Shown: piece after piece, positions 52,937-62,626 of the stretch | Numbering within the stretch: position 1 is the stretch's first letter | Layout of the letters: each line of letters begins with the position of its first letter | Source of the DNA: Terribacillus saccharophilus | GTDB lineage: Bacteria > Bacillota > Bacilli > Bacillales > Amphibacillaceae | DNA length: 64,000 nt | Direction of reading: 5' to 3' | NCBI GenBank assembly: GCA_900110015.1 | Contig: FOCD01000001.1 | Coordinates: 1,229,994-1,293,993 of the forward strand | The notes under the pieces: model-generated | What the model saw: only the letters and a program-made list of their open reading frames with translations | Databases searched by the model: none | Told to the model about the DNA's origin: nothing | Made by a program: the position numbers and the translations under genes

Positions 52937-54340
52937 GCGCAAGTAAGCAAGTACGTTTTGTACAGCTTGTTCGCCACTATCGATACAATCCGGAATACCA
53001 ATTCCATCGTATGAACCACCCGCAAGGAATACACCTGGAAGGTTGATGGCCATATTGGCACGTACATCAGCGACGCGCTGCAGATGGCCGACAACGTATT
53101 GCGGCATCGCTTTTTTCCAGCGGCTGACCACTGAAAATAGCGGCTTGCTTTTTATTTTCATGATTTTATTCAAATCTTTTAAAGCGATCCGGACGATTTC
53201 CTCATCGGACAAGTCCACTATCCCGCTATCATCAGGTCTTCCGACGTAGCAGCGGAGCATGACTTTGCCTTCTGGTGTCGTGCCTTCCCACTTTTTATGA
53301 GTCCACGTACAAGCTGTAATCCGATACTTACTGTTGCGGGAGATCACAAAGCCTGTACCATCAATATCCTTCTTGATAGCAGAAGCATCGAATGTCATTG
53401 CAACCGTAGCTACAGATGTCGCCTTCATCTCTTTCAGCTGTTCCATGAAATCATATTGGCTCAGCATACGCTGAACCGCAAAGAAAGGTGAAGCAAGCAC
53501 TGCAGCGTCAGCTCGGAATACCTCTCCGTTGCCCAGGAGCAGATGATAATGATCTTCTTTGCGCTCGATATGATCCACAGTTGTATCTAAGTGGACAGTG
53601 CCTGGATCAAGCTTCGCTTCCAAACCTTCCACCAAAGAGCTAAGCCCGTCCCTCAAGGAAAGAAATGCACCTGGAGGCTTCACATCTTTCTTTTGTTTTG
53701 GCGGCTTCGGCATAGTTGCCTGCAGTCCTTTAATCACACTTCCATACTGCTGTTCTACTTCATAGAATTTTGGATATGTGGCCATCAGACTTAACTCATC
53801 GATTTCACCGGCGTATACACCAGACAAAAGCGGCTCCAAAACATTCTCTACTAATTCATCGCCGAAGCGGCGTCGGAAAAATAATCCCATAGATTGATCC
53901 TGGGCTTCTTTACCTTTTGGCAGCATCGGCTCGACACTGATACGCGCTTTCGCCTTAGTAGAAAGAAGACGTGACTGATAGAACGGTTTTAGTTCTGTCG
54001 GCACACCCATAAAAGCTCGCTTCGGCATTTTATGTAGCTTCTTGCCAGCTAGGATATAGGATTGTCCCGTATTGTTCCGCACGAGATCCTTTTCCATGCC
54101 GATATCGTGAATCAGACGGGATGCTGATTCTTTACGTGCTAAAAAGGAATCAGGACCGCGTTCAATCACGAATCCATCTTTTTTCAGAGTGTCGATCTTT
54201 CCGCCAAGATGGCTGGAGGCCTCAAACAGCTTTACTTCATAATCCAGACGATAGGCGCGAATCTGCTTTTGAAGGTAATAAGCGGTCGTCAGGCCGGCAA
54301 TACCGCCCCCGACTATCGCAATCTGTTTTTTCTCAGCCAT
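52919..54340 (-). CDS. hemY: Coproporphyrinogen III oxidase HemY (CgoX)
   Basis: FAD enzyme that oxidises coproporphyrinogen III to coproporphyrin III in the Gram-positive haem pathway. The 473-residue protein starts with the dinucleotide fold [18 protein letters not shown], then [25 protein letters not shown], and ends [25 protein letters not shown], all characteristic of HemY. The ATG at 54340 overlaps the hemH stop (ATGGCTGA). It is last in hemEHY and its final codons form half of the terminator. Confidence 0.95.
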   Translation of the reverse strand: MAEKKQIAIVGGGIAGLTTAYYLQKQIRAYRLDYEVKLFEASSHLGGKIDTLKKDGFVIERGPDSFLARKESASRLIHDIGMEKDLVRNNTGQSYILAGKKLHKMPKRAFMGVPTELKPFYQSRLLSTKAKARISVEPMLPKGKEAQDQSMGLFFRRRFGDELVENVLEPLLSGVYAGEIDELSLMATYPKFYEVEQQYGSVIKGLQATMPKPPKQKKDVKPPGAFLSLRDGLSSLVEGLEAKLDPGTVHLDTTVDHIERKEDHYHLLLGNGEVFRADAAVLASPFFAVQRMLSQYDFMEQLKEMKATSVATVAMTFDASAIKKDIDGTGFVISRNSKYRITACTWTHKKWEGTTPEGKVMLRCYVGRPDDSGIVDLSDEEIVRIALKDLNKIMKIKSKPLFSVVSRWKKAMPQYVVGHLQRVADVRANMAINLPGVFLAGGSYDGIGIPDCIDSGEQAVQNVLAYLREKSFS

Positions 54341-55280
54341 GGCGCTCAACTCGTGCCTGCTGCTCCAATACCACCTTCGCCAATGTATCGATGAACTGCT
54401 GGTCCGTGTTAGGCATTGCCGGACGGTAGTATTTCGCGCCTAGTTCGTCACAAACAACCTTACATTCATAGTCATTATCATAAAGTACTTCCAAATGGTC
54501 CGCAATGAAGCCAACTGGTGCATATACAAAGGAGCGATAGCCTTTTTTCTCGTAAAGCTCGCGAGTAAGGTCTTGTACATCCGGTCCAAGCCATGGATCT
54601 GGTGTATTACCTTCACTCTGCCAGCCAAGCTCTACATTCTTGATGCCAGTTTGCTCTTGAATCAAATCAGCTGTACGTTTCAGTTGATCCGGGTAAGGAT
54701 CGCCATTTTGAAGGATTTTCTCCGGAAGACTGTGAGCAGATACGATAAGCGCTGCTTTTTCACGCTCTTCCTTGTCCATAGCAGCGAAGATCTCAGAAAT
54801 ATTATCTGACCAGTATTTGATGAATCCTGGTTCGTCGTACCAGCTTTCTACAGACGTAATTTGAAGATTACCTGCTTCTGCAGCAGCTTTATGAGCACGC
54901 TCGTTATAGGATTTCACACTGAATGTGCTGTAATGTGGTGCCAATACAAGTGAAATAGCTTCTGTAACGCCATCTTTCGCCATTTCAGCAACACCGTCTT
55001 CAATGGAGGGCTCAATATGCTTCAAACCGAGATAAGCCTTAAATTCGATAGCATCCTGAGATTTGTTCAAAGCTGTTTCAATTGCTTCAGCTTGTTCCTT
55101 CGTAATACGTGCAAGCGGTGAAATACCGCCGATTGCTTTATAACGGCTAGTCAAATCCTCTAGCATTTCCGGTGTAGGCTTACGTCCGTGCCGGATGTCT
55201 GTATAATAACGTTCAATGTCTTCTTCTTTATAAGGCGTGCCGTACGCCATAACTAGTAAACCAACTTTTTTCTTTGTCAT
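54333..55280 (-). CDS. hemH: Coproporphyrin ferrochelatase HemH (CpfC)
   Basis: Inserts ferrous iron into coproporphyrin III. The 315-residue protein has [25 protein letters not shown], the family-typical [13 protein letters not shown], the metal-site histidine in SAHSLPEKI and the acidic region of [16 protein letters not shown]. It follows hemE by 15 bases and is coupled to hemY by overlap. Together they form the conserved hemEHY operon. Confidence 0.95.
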   Translation of the reverse strand: MTKKKVGLLVMAYGTPYKEEDIERYYTDIRHGRKPTPEMLEDLTSRYKAIGGISPLARITKEQAEAIETALNKSQDAIEFKAYLGLKHIEPSIEDGVAEMAKDGVTEAISLVLAPHYSTFSVKSYNERAHKAAAEAGNLQITSVESWYDEPGFIKYWSDNISEIFAAMDKEEREKAALIVSAHSLPEKILQNGDPYPDQLKRTADLIQEQTGIKNVELGWQSEGNTPDPWLGPDVQDLTRELYEKKGYRSFVYAPVGFIADHLEVLYDNDYECKVVCDELGAKYYRPAMPNTDQQFIDTLAKVVLEQQARVERHG

Positions 55281-55295
55281 GTCTTACACCTCGGG

Positions 55296-56345
55296 TTATA
55301 AAATTGAGTTTTGTTTAGCGGAATACGAATGGATGAAGGCAGTCAGCTTCTTCAGCACACTAGGGCTTATTTCAGGCGTCACGCCGTGGCCAAGGTTGAA
55401 CACGTGCGGTCCTGCTTCCCGGCCTTGATCCAAAATCGATTTAGCTCTCTCTTCCAGCACCTTCCAATCACTTGTAAGGAATGCTGGGTCAAGATTTCCT
55501 TGAAGCGTCTTTGTAATGCCTTTTTCTCTTGCTTCTTTAATGGAAAGTCTCCAGTCAAGTCCGATGACATCCACCGGCAGATCGTTCCATTCCATGATCA
55601 GATGACTTGCTCCTACACCGAATAGGATGAGCGGAACGTTTGTTTCACGCAGTTCGTTGAATATACGCTCCATTGTCGGTTTGATGTACATACGATAATC
55701 TGCTGCATTCAAAGCCCCTACCCAAGAATCGAAAATCTGGATAGCTGATGCTCCGGCTGCCACTTGCGCTTTTGCATAAGTGATAGATACTTCCGCAAGC
55801 TTATCCATCAATGCGAACCATGCAGCAGGATCACTATACATAAGTGACTTTGTCTTATGATAGTTTCTGGATGGTCCGCCTTCAATCATGTAGCTAGCCA
55901 ATGTAAATGGCGCACCAGAAAAACCGATCAACGGTATTTCCAGCTGTTCCTCTGTCAGGAGCTTGATCGTATCCAGAATGTAAGGCACGTCACGCTTTGG
56001 ATCCAGGGTGCCAAGCTTCTCCACATCTTGAATGTTGCGGATAGGGTTGGCGATCACCGGACCGATTCCTGACTTGATATCAACATCCACGCCAATGCCT
56101 GGCAATGGTGTCATGATATCTTTATATAAAATTGCTGCATCGACATCATACTGTTCGACCGGAAGTCTTGTCACATAAGCTGCAAGCTCTGGCTGATGCG
56201 TAATTTCAAACAGAGAATATTTTTCTTTGAGCTCGCGGTATTCTTTTTGCGATCTCCCTGCTTGACGCATATACCATACCGGCGTGTAATCCGTTGCTTC
56301 CCCGCGGAATGCACGCAGTATTGTATCATTTTTGATGTTAGGCAT
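55296..56345 (-). CDS. hemE: Uroporphyrinogen decarboxylase HemE
   Basis: Converts uroporphyrinogen III to coproporphyrinogen III by four decarboxylations. The 349-residue protein has the N-terminal [17 protein letters not shown] signature, [26 protein letters not shown], and [11 protein letters not shown] at 56345 follows GAAGGAGA; the upstream ATG at 56369 begins a run of arginines and lacks a ribosome site. It is first in hemEHY, downstream of pbpF as in B. subtilis. Confidence 0.96.
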   Translation of the reverse strand: MPNIKNDTILRAFRGEATDYTPVWYMRQAGRSQKEYRELKEKYSLFEITHQPELAAYVTRLPVEQYDVDAAILYKDIMTPLPGIGVDVDIKSGIGPVIANPIRNIQDVEKLGTLDPKRDVPYILDTIKLLTEEQLEIPLIGFSGAPFTLASYMIEGGPSRNYHKTKSLMYSDPAAWFALMDKLAEVSITYAKAQVAAGASAIQIFDSWVGALNAADYRMYIKPTMERIFNELRETNVPLILFGVGASHLIMEWNDLPVDVIGLDWRLSIKEAREKGITKTLQGNLDPAFLTSDWKVLEERAKSILDQGREAGPHVFNLGHGVTPEISPSVLKKLTAFIHSYSAKQNSIL

Positions 56346-56468
56346 AATCGTTCTCCTTCGTCTCCTCATTATCCGTTCCCACTATACGAAATTTCATGAG
56401 TATTTGTATAGCATTTGACTCATAAAAACCCCAATTTTTGATGAATTGTGTCAGAGTCGTGAAAATCG

Positions 56469-58652
56469 TCAGAATCCGAATCCCGATAGGACAGTATGGT
56501 TGGATTCAGCACCGTTTTCATCTGTCAGCGGGTTGAATGGAACTACATAATAAGTGGCGTCTTTCAGCGGATTAACTTTATCCACTGTAAAGGATCCTTT
56601 TCCTTGTACTTCCCCGATTTTCTCTGCACCATCGTCTGTTTCTTTGTAAATATGATAGATGATTCGCTTGTCATCGCTTGCTGTCCAAGTCAAATCTGCA
56701 TTCACGATCCGAAGACCACCGAAACCATATGAGATAGATGCATCCGTAATGGTTGGCAATTCAACTGGTCCACCGATATCTTCTGCATTTTCTGGTTTCT
56801 CAAAGCTCGTCGACATTGTCCGATATTGGGAAACTTGCCGCAAAATTGATTTCGTGAGTGCAGTAGGCATCGAACTTCCGCTCTCCAGGTAGTTTTCATC
56901 ATTCGTTTTGTCATAACCCATCCAACTTACTGCGACATATTCTGGTGTGTAGCCGGCGAACCAGGCATCCTTATCTGCTCCATCCACAGTCGGATGCTGT
57001 GTCGTTCCTGTCTTTCCAGCCAGAGCTCCATAATAGGTACCTGCAGTTCCGGTACCACCAGTAATGACTCCCTGTAGCATGCGTGTCATATCCCAGGCCG
57101 TCTGTTCCGAGAATACATCTTCTGTTTGCGGCTCTGCTTTAAAGGCAGCTTCCCCGTTACGGTCATAAATTGCGTTGATGGACTGAGATTCGATCCACTG
57201 CCCTTCATGTGCAAACGTTCGGAAACCTTCCGCAATTTTCAGCGGTGTTAACCCTTCCTTCAAGCCGCCAAGAGCAATGGATAAACCTTTGTCTTCTGGC
57301 AGGTCGATATGCATTTTCTCTAAATACGATTTGCTTGTTTTGATGCCGATTTGATCAAGCAGCCAAACAGCTGTCGTATTCTTCGATTCCTGCACGGCCT
57401 CATACATCGTTATATCGCCCTCATACTGATCGTTGTGGTTAGATACCGTGTACTTTCCATTGTCATATGACTTCTTCTCATCCGGCAGCTCACTGTACGC
57501 ATTGTAATCGCCTGTATCCAATGCTGGTCCATATACCGCGAGCGGCTTCATGACCGATCCTGGCTGTCTCTGCACTGTCACACGGTTTATATCCCCGTAT
57601 TGGAACTCACGCGCCCCGACAGCTGCAACGATCTTACCGGAATTCTGGTCAAGCATGACAAATGCACCTTCAATGCTATCTGTCGAGCCATCGAAATACG
57701 TGTCATCCTGCATTGTATTGTAAGCTGTGCGCTGGATATCTTCATCCACATTCACCACAATCCGATAACCGCCAGTCCGCAGGTTTTCCAGAGATAAATC
57801 ATAATTCTCCTGCGCTTCTTCTGCTACCAAATCGATATAGCTCTCAATCCAAGGACGCTCTTGCTCCTCCTCAGGTTGAGTCACACCAAGTTCCTCTGCT
57901 TGAGCAGCTTTCTTCTCTTCGGCTGTGATATAGCCTTGCTCTTCCATTTGATTTAGAACAAGATTACGTCTTTCTTTCGCCAGATCCGGATTATTATTCG
58001 GCGAGTACGTATTCGGCGCTTTTGACAGTGCCGCCAGCATCGCACTTTCCGATAGAGTCAGATCGCTTGCACTCTTATTGAAGTAATAATTAGCAGCGGA
58101 CTCAATTCCATAAAGACCGTGTGCAAAATAAATTTCATTCAAATAATATTCGAGGATCTGCTTCTTCGTGTACTGTCTCTCCAAGTAAATAGCAGCCATC
58201 GCTTCCTTCGCTTTCCGGGTGAAGGTCTTATCATTTTTGAAGAAGAGATTTTTGGCAGTCTGCTGTGTAATCGTACTTCCGCCCTCCACTTTGCTCATCG
58301 CCAGAATATCACGGTATAAAGCTCGTGCTGTTGCCCGAAGATCGATACCATGATGCTTATAGAAACGAGCGTCTTCTATGGAAACAAAAGCATTTTTCAC
58401 ATGTTCGGAAATCTCATCGAATTTGACGGGTTCCCGGTTTTCTTCATAGAATTCCGCAATTACTTCCCCATCCTGATTCTCTACTGTTGAAGCAGCCTTC
58501 AAAGTCAAATCATCTTTATCAATTACGAGTCTTCCCCCGAAAAATAACAGGATATAGACTGCGGTTATGCCCGCCAATATGATACCAGTCCCGAGGAGAT
58601 ATAGAGTCTTCCTGCGCATCCGTTTATGCTGCTTATGTTCTGATCGTTTCAT
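56469..58652 (-). CDS. pbpF: Class A penicillin-binding protein PbpF
   Basis: Bifunctional peptidoglycan synthase, 727 residues. A short basic cytoplasmic tail and one membrane helix (about 17-38) are followed by the glycosyltransferase domain with E93 in VSIEDARFYKHHG and GGSTITQQTAKNLF. The transpeptidase domain has S366 in QPGSVMKPL (SxxK), SKN in QESKNTTAVW, and KTG in AGKTGTTQ. The last about 95 residues (from PTITDASISYGFGGLRI) are a fibronectin type III-like module. It sits between hmoB and hemE, as pbpF does in B. subtilis. Confidence 0.93.
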   Translation of the reverse strand: MKRSEHKQHKRMRRKTLYLLGTGIILAGITAVYILLFFGGRLVIDKDDLTLKAASTVENQDGEVIAEFYEENREPVKFDEISEHVKNAFVSIEDARFYKHHGIDLRATARALYRDILAMSKVEGGSTITQQTAKNLFFKNDKTFTRKAKEAMAAIYLERQYTKKQILEYYLNEIYFAHGLYGIESAANYYFNKSASDLTLSESAMLAALSKAPNTYSPNNNPDLAKERRNLVLNQMEEQGYITAEEKKAAQAEELGVTQPEEEQERPWIESYIDLVAEEAQENYDLSLENLRTGGYRIVVNVDEDIQRTAYNTMQDDTYFDGSTDSIEGAFVMLDQNSGKIVAAVGAREFQYGDINRVTVQRQPGSVMKPLAVYGPALDTGDYNAYSELPDEKKSYDNGKYTVSNHNDQYEGDITMYEAVQESKNTTAVWLLDQIGIKTSKSYLEKMHIDLPEDKGLSIALGGLKEGLTPLKIAEGFRTFAHEGQWIESQSINAIYDRNGEAAFKAEPQTEDVFSEQTAWDMTRMLQGVITGGTGTAGTYYGALAGKTGTTQHPTVDGADKDAWFAGYTPEYVAVSWMGYDKTNDENYLESGSSMPTALTKSILRQVSQYRTMSTSFEKPENAEDIGGPVELPTITDASISYGFGGLRIVNADLTWTASDDKRIIYHIYKETDDGAEKIGEVQGKGSFTVDKVNPLKDATYYVVPFNPLTDENGAESNHTVLSGFGF

Positions 58653-58762
58653 AACGTTTCTTTCACCTCTTACGAATCCCCCATGTTCATTCTATAACCT
58701 TTATTATACGACAAAAAATGCCATTTACCCATCTTTCTATCGATTGGAGTCCAAGCTTGCAT

Positions 58763-58779
58763 TACACTATGCGTAATTG
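58763..58779. promoter_or_regulatory. Inverted repeat in predicted hmoB promoter
   Basis: ATTAC-N7-GTAAT lies between TTGCAT and TACACT, which are 18 bp apart and could be the -35 and -10 of hmoB. The short arms make it a weak candidate operator. Confidence 0.3.
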
Positions 58780-58819
58780 CTACACTGACTGTAACATACT
58801 GCCAGGAGGTTGAATACAA

Positions 58820-59317
58820 ATGACCGCACACTTCACCAATGGTACGACTGACTTTCTTCGCCAGCTGAAGGCAAAAGAACAAGCAAAAATCTGGGTGTTC
58901 GAAGGGGCCGAGGGGGCTCTGGCTTATACTGAGGAACCAGATGCCGCAAATTTTACAACACCTCGTACATATGAACGCGTAACGGGTACAGGCGACCTTC
59001 CTGACGAAGGTTATATAGCAATTAATAACATTCCTGTTACAGACGAAGGTCGCCCGATATTTGAAGATGTATTCAAACGCCGTGCAGGCAAAATTGATCA
59101 AACTCCCGGTTTTAAAGCGCTTCGCGTGCTTCGACCTAAATCTGGCAACACATATCTTGTGCTGACAGCATGGGAATCCAAGCAGCATTTCGAGGATTGG
59201 AAAACATCTGAAGCTTTCCAGCATGCACATAAAAAGGATTCCGACCAGCCGAAAAAACCACCCTTCAGCGCTGGACCAGCATATGTCACCACATATAAAA
59301 TTGATAACGAAGAATAA
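58820..59317 (+). CDS. hmoB: Haem-degrading monooxygenase HmoB
   Basis: A 165-residue protein with a divergent N-terminal half and a C-terminal antibiotic-biosynthesis-monooxygenase (ABM) domain: FKALRVLRPKSGNTYLVLTAWESKQHFEDWKTSEAF-type sequence with the haem-ligand candidate histidine in FQHAHKK. Its length matches B. subtilis HmoB (YhgC, 166), which opens haem to release iron. AGGAGG precedes the ATG. Divergent from pbpF and close to hemEHY, so haem synthesis and breakdown genes are neighbours. Confidence 0.9.
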   Translation: MTAHFTNGTTDFLRQLKAKEQAKIWVFEGAEGALAYTEEPDAANFTTPRTYERVTGTGDLPDEGYIAINNIPVTDEGRPIFEDVFKRRAGKIDQTPGFKALRVLRPKSGNTYLVLTAWESKQHFEDWKTSEAFQHAHKKDSDQPKKPPFSAGPAYVTTYKIDNEE

Positions 59318-59319
59318 AC

Positions 59320-59352
59320 AGAGCCTGTCCGACTTAGCGGACAGGCTCTTTT
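59320..59352. terminator. Bidirectional terminator
   Basis: GAGCCTGTCC / GGACAGGCTC around GACTTAGC-type loop, then TTTT, between hmoB and the convergent PAP2 gene. Confidence 0.9.
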
Positions 59353-59362
59353 CTTAACATAT

Positions 59363-60019
59363 TCAATTGGAGCGTACTTTCTCACTTTTCTCCAGTTTAT
59401 TCTGCAGCCTTTTATATAATAAAATCCAAATGACCAGAAAGATAATCCCATAAGCATAACCAGCCAGCACATCGGTCAAGTAATGAACGCGGAGAACATA
59501 CCGACTAAAACCAACTAGCACGACGATAAAAGCTGCCGTAAAAGCCGCAATATACCGCTTGCTGCTCTTCATGTATTCCCACATAAAGTAAAGGATGATG
59601 CCATATGTAATCAAAGACACCATCGAGTGACCAGATGGGAAACTAAAACCCTCTCCGTCCACTAATGCTAGAATAGTCGGGCGCTCCCTTTCTACCAGCT
59701 TCTTGATGAGGAAATTGAATTGATAACCAAAAGCTGCGGCTGTAAACACAATACCAGCTCCGATTAGATTCCTCTTCCTTACAGCTAAGAATAATCCAAA
59801 AACAAATGTGAGTACGCTAAGCACGATACTTGATCCGAGTTCAGTTATCCAACGAAATAAATCGTACCATAAAGTATCCTGCAAGGATTTCGCAAACGGC
59901 GCTGTCCACTGATCCAGCAGCGGATCTGTATGCAGTCTGACGTCAATTGTAAGTATAGTTGCTACGATAATTGCAATCGTAAATAGTACTATATATCTTT
60001 TTCTATGCGGGAGTTCCAT
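59363..60019 (-). CDS. PAP2-superfamily membrane phosphatase
   Basis: A 218-residue protein with about six membrane helices. All three lipid phosphatase motifs are intact: KKLVERERP (K-x6-RP), FPSGHS (PSGH) and SRYVLRVHYLTD (SR-x5-H-x3-D). The active site faces the outside, so likely substrates are undecaprenyl pyrophosphate or phosphatidylglycerol phosphate; B. subtilis BcrC and YodM are relatives but I cannot tell which is closer. ATG at 60019 follows AGAGGTG. Confidence 0.88.
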   Translation of the reverse strand: MELPHRKRYIVLFTIAIIVATILTIDVRLHTDPLLDQWTAPFAKSLQDTLWYDLFRWITELGSSIVLSVLTFVFGLFLAVRKRNLIGAGIVFTAAAFGYQFNFLIKKLVERERPTILALVDGEGFSFPSGHSMVSLITYGIILYFMWEYMKSSKRYIAAFTAAFIVVLVGFSRYVLRVHYLTDVLAGYAYGIIFLVIWILLYKRLQNKLEKSEKVRSN

Positions 60020-60116
60020 CTTTTCACCTCTGATTGATTGTACTATGGCACTTGTTTAGAAAACAAACACCTGGGGAATATACTTTACAGATAGCCAATC
60101 AGAAAGGATGATAAAC

Positions 60117-60578
60117 ATGGCAGACAATATTAGAAAAATTAAAGATGACTCTCAATTACAGGAACTTATTAATGGATTGAACGTGGACTTAGCGAATGAG
60201 TATGCAGCTTCCATCATGTATACAACATATAGCTCCGCTGTTTCCGGTCTGTCTCGTGCGTATTTGAAACCATTTTTCGAGGATGAAATTACGGACGAAA
60301 TCGGACATGCAAAATATTTAGCAGATAAGATTGTAACACTCGGCGGTGTACCGACTACAGTTCCAGCTGAAGTACCGTATCACACCGATGTTAAGAAAAT
60401 GCTAACAGAAGCACGTGATGCGGAACAGGATACGATTGACCGTTATGAAAAACGCAGAAAGCAGGCTGAAGAACTTAATTTGACAGAGCTTGCAACTAAG
60501 CTTGAGGATTTAATTACAGACGAGACGAATCACCGCGATGAGCTCAACCGTCTTTTGAGCGACTCTCGCCTATCCTAA
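60117..60578 (+). CDS. Ferritin-like domain protein
   Basis: A 153-residue four-helix protein of the ferritin-like superfamily. Metal-ligand patterns are visible: ANEYAAS in helix A (Glu), DEIGHAKYLADKI in helix B (ExxH), AEQDTIDRYEKR in helix C and DETNHRDELNRLL in helix D (ExxH). This resembles bacterioferritin/DUF892-type proteins more than Dps. Iron storage or oxidant defence is likely. ATG at 60117 is 8 bases after AAAGGA; the ATG at 60108 overlaps that site. Confidence 0.85.
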   Translation: MADNIRKIKDDSQLQELINGLNVDLANEYAASIMYTTYSSAVSGLSRAYLKPFFEDEITDEIGHAKYLADKIVTLGGVPTTVPAEVPYHTDVKKMLTEARDAEQDTIDRYEKRRKQAEELNLTELATKLEDLITDETNHRDELNRLLSDSRLS

Positions 60579-60584
60579 ATTACT

Positions 60585-60615
60585 AAACCCATAACCAATT
60601 GGTTATGGGTTTTCT
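60585..60615 (+). terminator. Terminator after ferritin-like gene
   Basis: Perfect 12-bp stem AAACCCATAACC and complement around AATT, then TTTTCTT. Confidence 0.93.
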
Positions 60616-60702
60616 TATGTATTTTCTGAATAAACCAATAATTATTAACAAGAAATATGCTATACTGGTCTTATTTCATATTAATGAGGAGGCTGGTGCA
60701 GC

Positions 60703-61866
60703 ATGCTAGAGAAATTATTCACCAAAATAGATGAACTTTATGAAGACATGGTTGCGACAAGAAGATACCTTCATCAGCATCCAGAACTGTCCTTTAAAGA
60801 AGAAAAGACAGCTGCGTACATTGCAAATACATATGAGGAACTTGGTATCCCCTACGAAAAGAATGTTGGAGGTAACGGAGTAGTTGCCACTCTCCAAGGC
60901 GGAAAACCTGGTAAGAAGATTGCCTTGCGAGCTGATTTCGATGCGCTGCCAATCCAAGAAGAAAATGATGTCCCTTATAAATCCACAGTACCAAATGTTA
61001 TGCATGCATGCGGTCATGACGGACATACAGCAACACTGCTAGGCATTGCCAAAGCAGCCAAAGCATTGCAGGACGAATTACCAGGCACGCTTGTTTTCAT
61101 CCATCAGCATGCAGAAGAATATGCACCAGGTGGCGCGAAACCGATTATTGAAACTGGTATCCTTGATGATGTGGATGCTGTATTCGGAACTCACCTCTGG
61201 TCGAACACGCCGCTTGGCACAATCGAAACAGCGGATAAAGAATTCATGGCAGGAGCAGATCGCTTCGAAATTGAAATCATCGGCAAAGGTGGCCACGGTG
61301 CTCAGCCACATCAGACGAAAGATGCCGTTCTTATCGGATCACAAGTTGTAACTGCGCTTCAGCAAATTATCAGCCGCCGCTTAGATCCACTGAATACAGC
61401 TGTCATCACCGTCGGTACTTTCGAAGCAGGCGCAGCGTTCAACGTAGTTGCCGGAACAGCTAAGCTGACAGGAACAGTCCGTACATTCGATACTGCTGTA
61501 CAAGAACAAATTAAAGTAGAAATCGAAAATGTATTAAAAGGTATTACACTAGCTAATGATGCAGACTACACGTATGACTATATCGAAGGGTATCCACCAG
61601 TAATTAACCACCCTGCCGAAGCACAATTAGTTCTGGATGCTTCTAAGCAAGTGGAAGAAGTTCAGGAAGCGAACAAGGTGCTGCCAACGATGACTGGCGA
61701 AGATTTCTCTTATTATCTGCATGACAAACCAGGAGCTTTCTTCTTCACTGGCGCTAAGAAAGAAGATCATTATTATCCGCACCACCATCCGAAATTCGAC
61801 TTTGACGAAAGAGCAATGAGCATTGCTGCCAAGACACTACTCAGCACGTGCATTGCTTACCAATGA
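60703..61866 (+). CDS. yhaA: M20 family amidohydrolase YhaA
   Basis: A 387-residue di-metal amidohydrolase of the M20D type (N-acyl amino acid or hippurate hydrolases). Metal-site motifs are HACGHDGHTATLLG, IHQHAEEYAPGGA and the late HHHPKFDFDE; the dimerisation domain has GKGGHGAQPHQTKDAV. It neighbours ecsC, as yhaA does in B. subtilis. GAGGAGGCT precedes the ATG, and an extended -10 TGCTATACT lies about 40 bp upstream. The natural substrate is unknown. Confidence 0.9.
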   Translation: MLEKLFTKIDELYEDMVATRRYLHQHPELSFKEEKTAAYIANTYEELGIPYEKNVGGNGVVATLQGGKPGKKIALRADFDALPIQEENDVPYKSTVPNVMHACGHDGHTATLLGIAKAAKALQDELPGTLVFIHQHAEEYAPGGAKPIIETGILDDVDAVFGTHLWSNTPLGTIETADKEFMAGADRFEIEIIGKGGHGAQPHQTKDAVLIGSQVVTALQQIISRRLDPLNTAVITVGTFEAGAAFNVVAGTAKLTGTVRTFDTAVQEQIKVEIENVLKGITLANDADYTYDYIEGYPPVINHPAEAQLVLDASKQVEEVQEANKVLPTMTGEDFSYYLHDKPGAFFFTGAKKEDHYYPHHHPKFDFDERAMSIAAKTLLSTCIAYQ

Positions 61867-61903
61867 AAAAAGATCAGCGTGAAAAATCACGCTGATCTTT
61901 TTT
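61866..61903. terminator. Bidirectional terminator
   Basis: AAAAAAGATCAGCGTGA pairs with TCACGCTGATCTTTTTT across an AAAA loop, between yhaA and the convergent ecsC. Confidence 0.95.
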
Positions 61904-62615
61904 ATGTTAACATGCGGATCCGATATGCATGCATGGCAGCTGTACCCAACTGTTCGAGAAACTTGCCGTTGATGATGGCTCCTACGAAGGCTCCAACACC
62001 GGGCAGCATCTGTATCATTTTGATTAAATCAATATGATCACGGTATTCCTGCTGAAGTACCCTCCAATTTACATCTTCGATGGCACCGGTAACTTTATTC
62101 CAATCACGGATTTCCTCCCACAGCTTGACCCTCGTTTCACTGCTAGAGAAAGTAGCACTGAAAATCTGCAGCAAGAAAACCCGTTCGCTGAATGCCGTTA
62201 CATCAAAACCATAAATTCTGCCAATATCGAATAAGCATTTCATCTTAATACTAAGAAGAAGCGGAAAATCGGCCATACCTAAAATAATACCTCCAGCACC
62301 AGTGCCGGCACCTTCCAATCTTGCAGTCGTTTTATAACGATTGATGACTTTCCGAACTTCTTTCTCACGTTGTTCAAAACTCCATTTATGATCGATCTTG
62401 ATCGGATAGATGTAGTTAGAAGACGTCAGGCTGAGTTCTATCATTTGGCGAATAGCAGTTGTAATTGCGGTGTGCACAGCTGCTGGAATCTTATCGGTAA
62501 TTGTATCCTGTGTACCTTTGGAAAGCCGGTGAAACCTGCCGCCGCGCCGCTGTAAGGAATGATAATAAAACATCGCTTCCTTCAGTTTTCTTTCCTTATA
62601 ATAGTCTTCCGCCAT
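61902..62615 (-). CDS. ecsC: EcsC family protein
   Basis: A 237-residue protein of the EcsC family, encoded at the end of ecsABC. It contains the family's SFEQREKEVRKVINRYKTTARLEGAGTGAGGIILGMADFPLLLSIK segment, where glycine-rich hydrophobic stretches suggest membrane association, and the C-terminal LPGVGAFVGAIINGKFLEQLG. Function is unknown, probably linked to the EcsAB transporter. It starts 11 bases after ecsB. Confidence 0.92.
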   Translation of the reverse strand: MAEDYYKERKLKEAMFYYHSLQRRGGRFHRLSKGTQDTITDKIPAAVHTAITTAIRQMIELSLTSSNYIYPIKIDHKWSFEQREKEVRKVINRYKTTARLEGAGTGAGGIILGMADFPLLLSIKMKCLFDIGRIYGFDVTAFSERVFLLQIFSATFSSSETRVKLWEEIRDWNKVTGAIEDVNWRVLQQEYRDHIDLIKMIQMLPGVGAFVGAIINGKFLEQLGTAAMHAYRIRMLT

Positions 62616-62626
62616 CTGAATCCCTC

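Noticed and set aside
58670-59230. Long minus-strand frame of 186 residues opposite hmoB
   Set aside because: Cysteine-rich low-quality protein on the antisense strand of a well-conserved gene; no ribosome site.
60620-60650. PerR-like AT-rich palindrome upstream of yhaA
   Set aside because: Matches only about 11 of 15 consensus positions in an AT-rich stretch; expected by chance.
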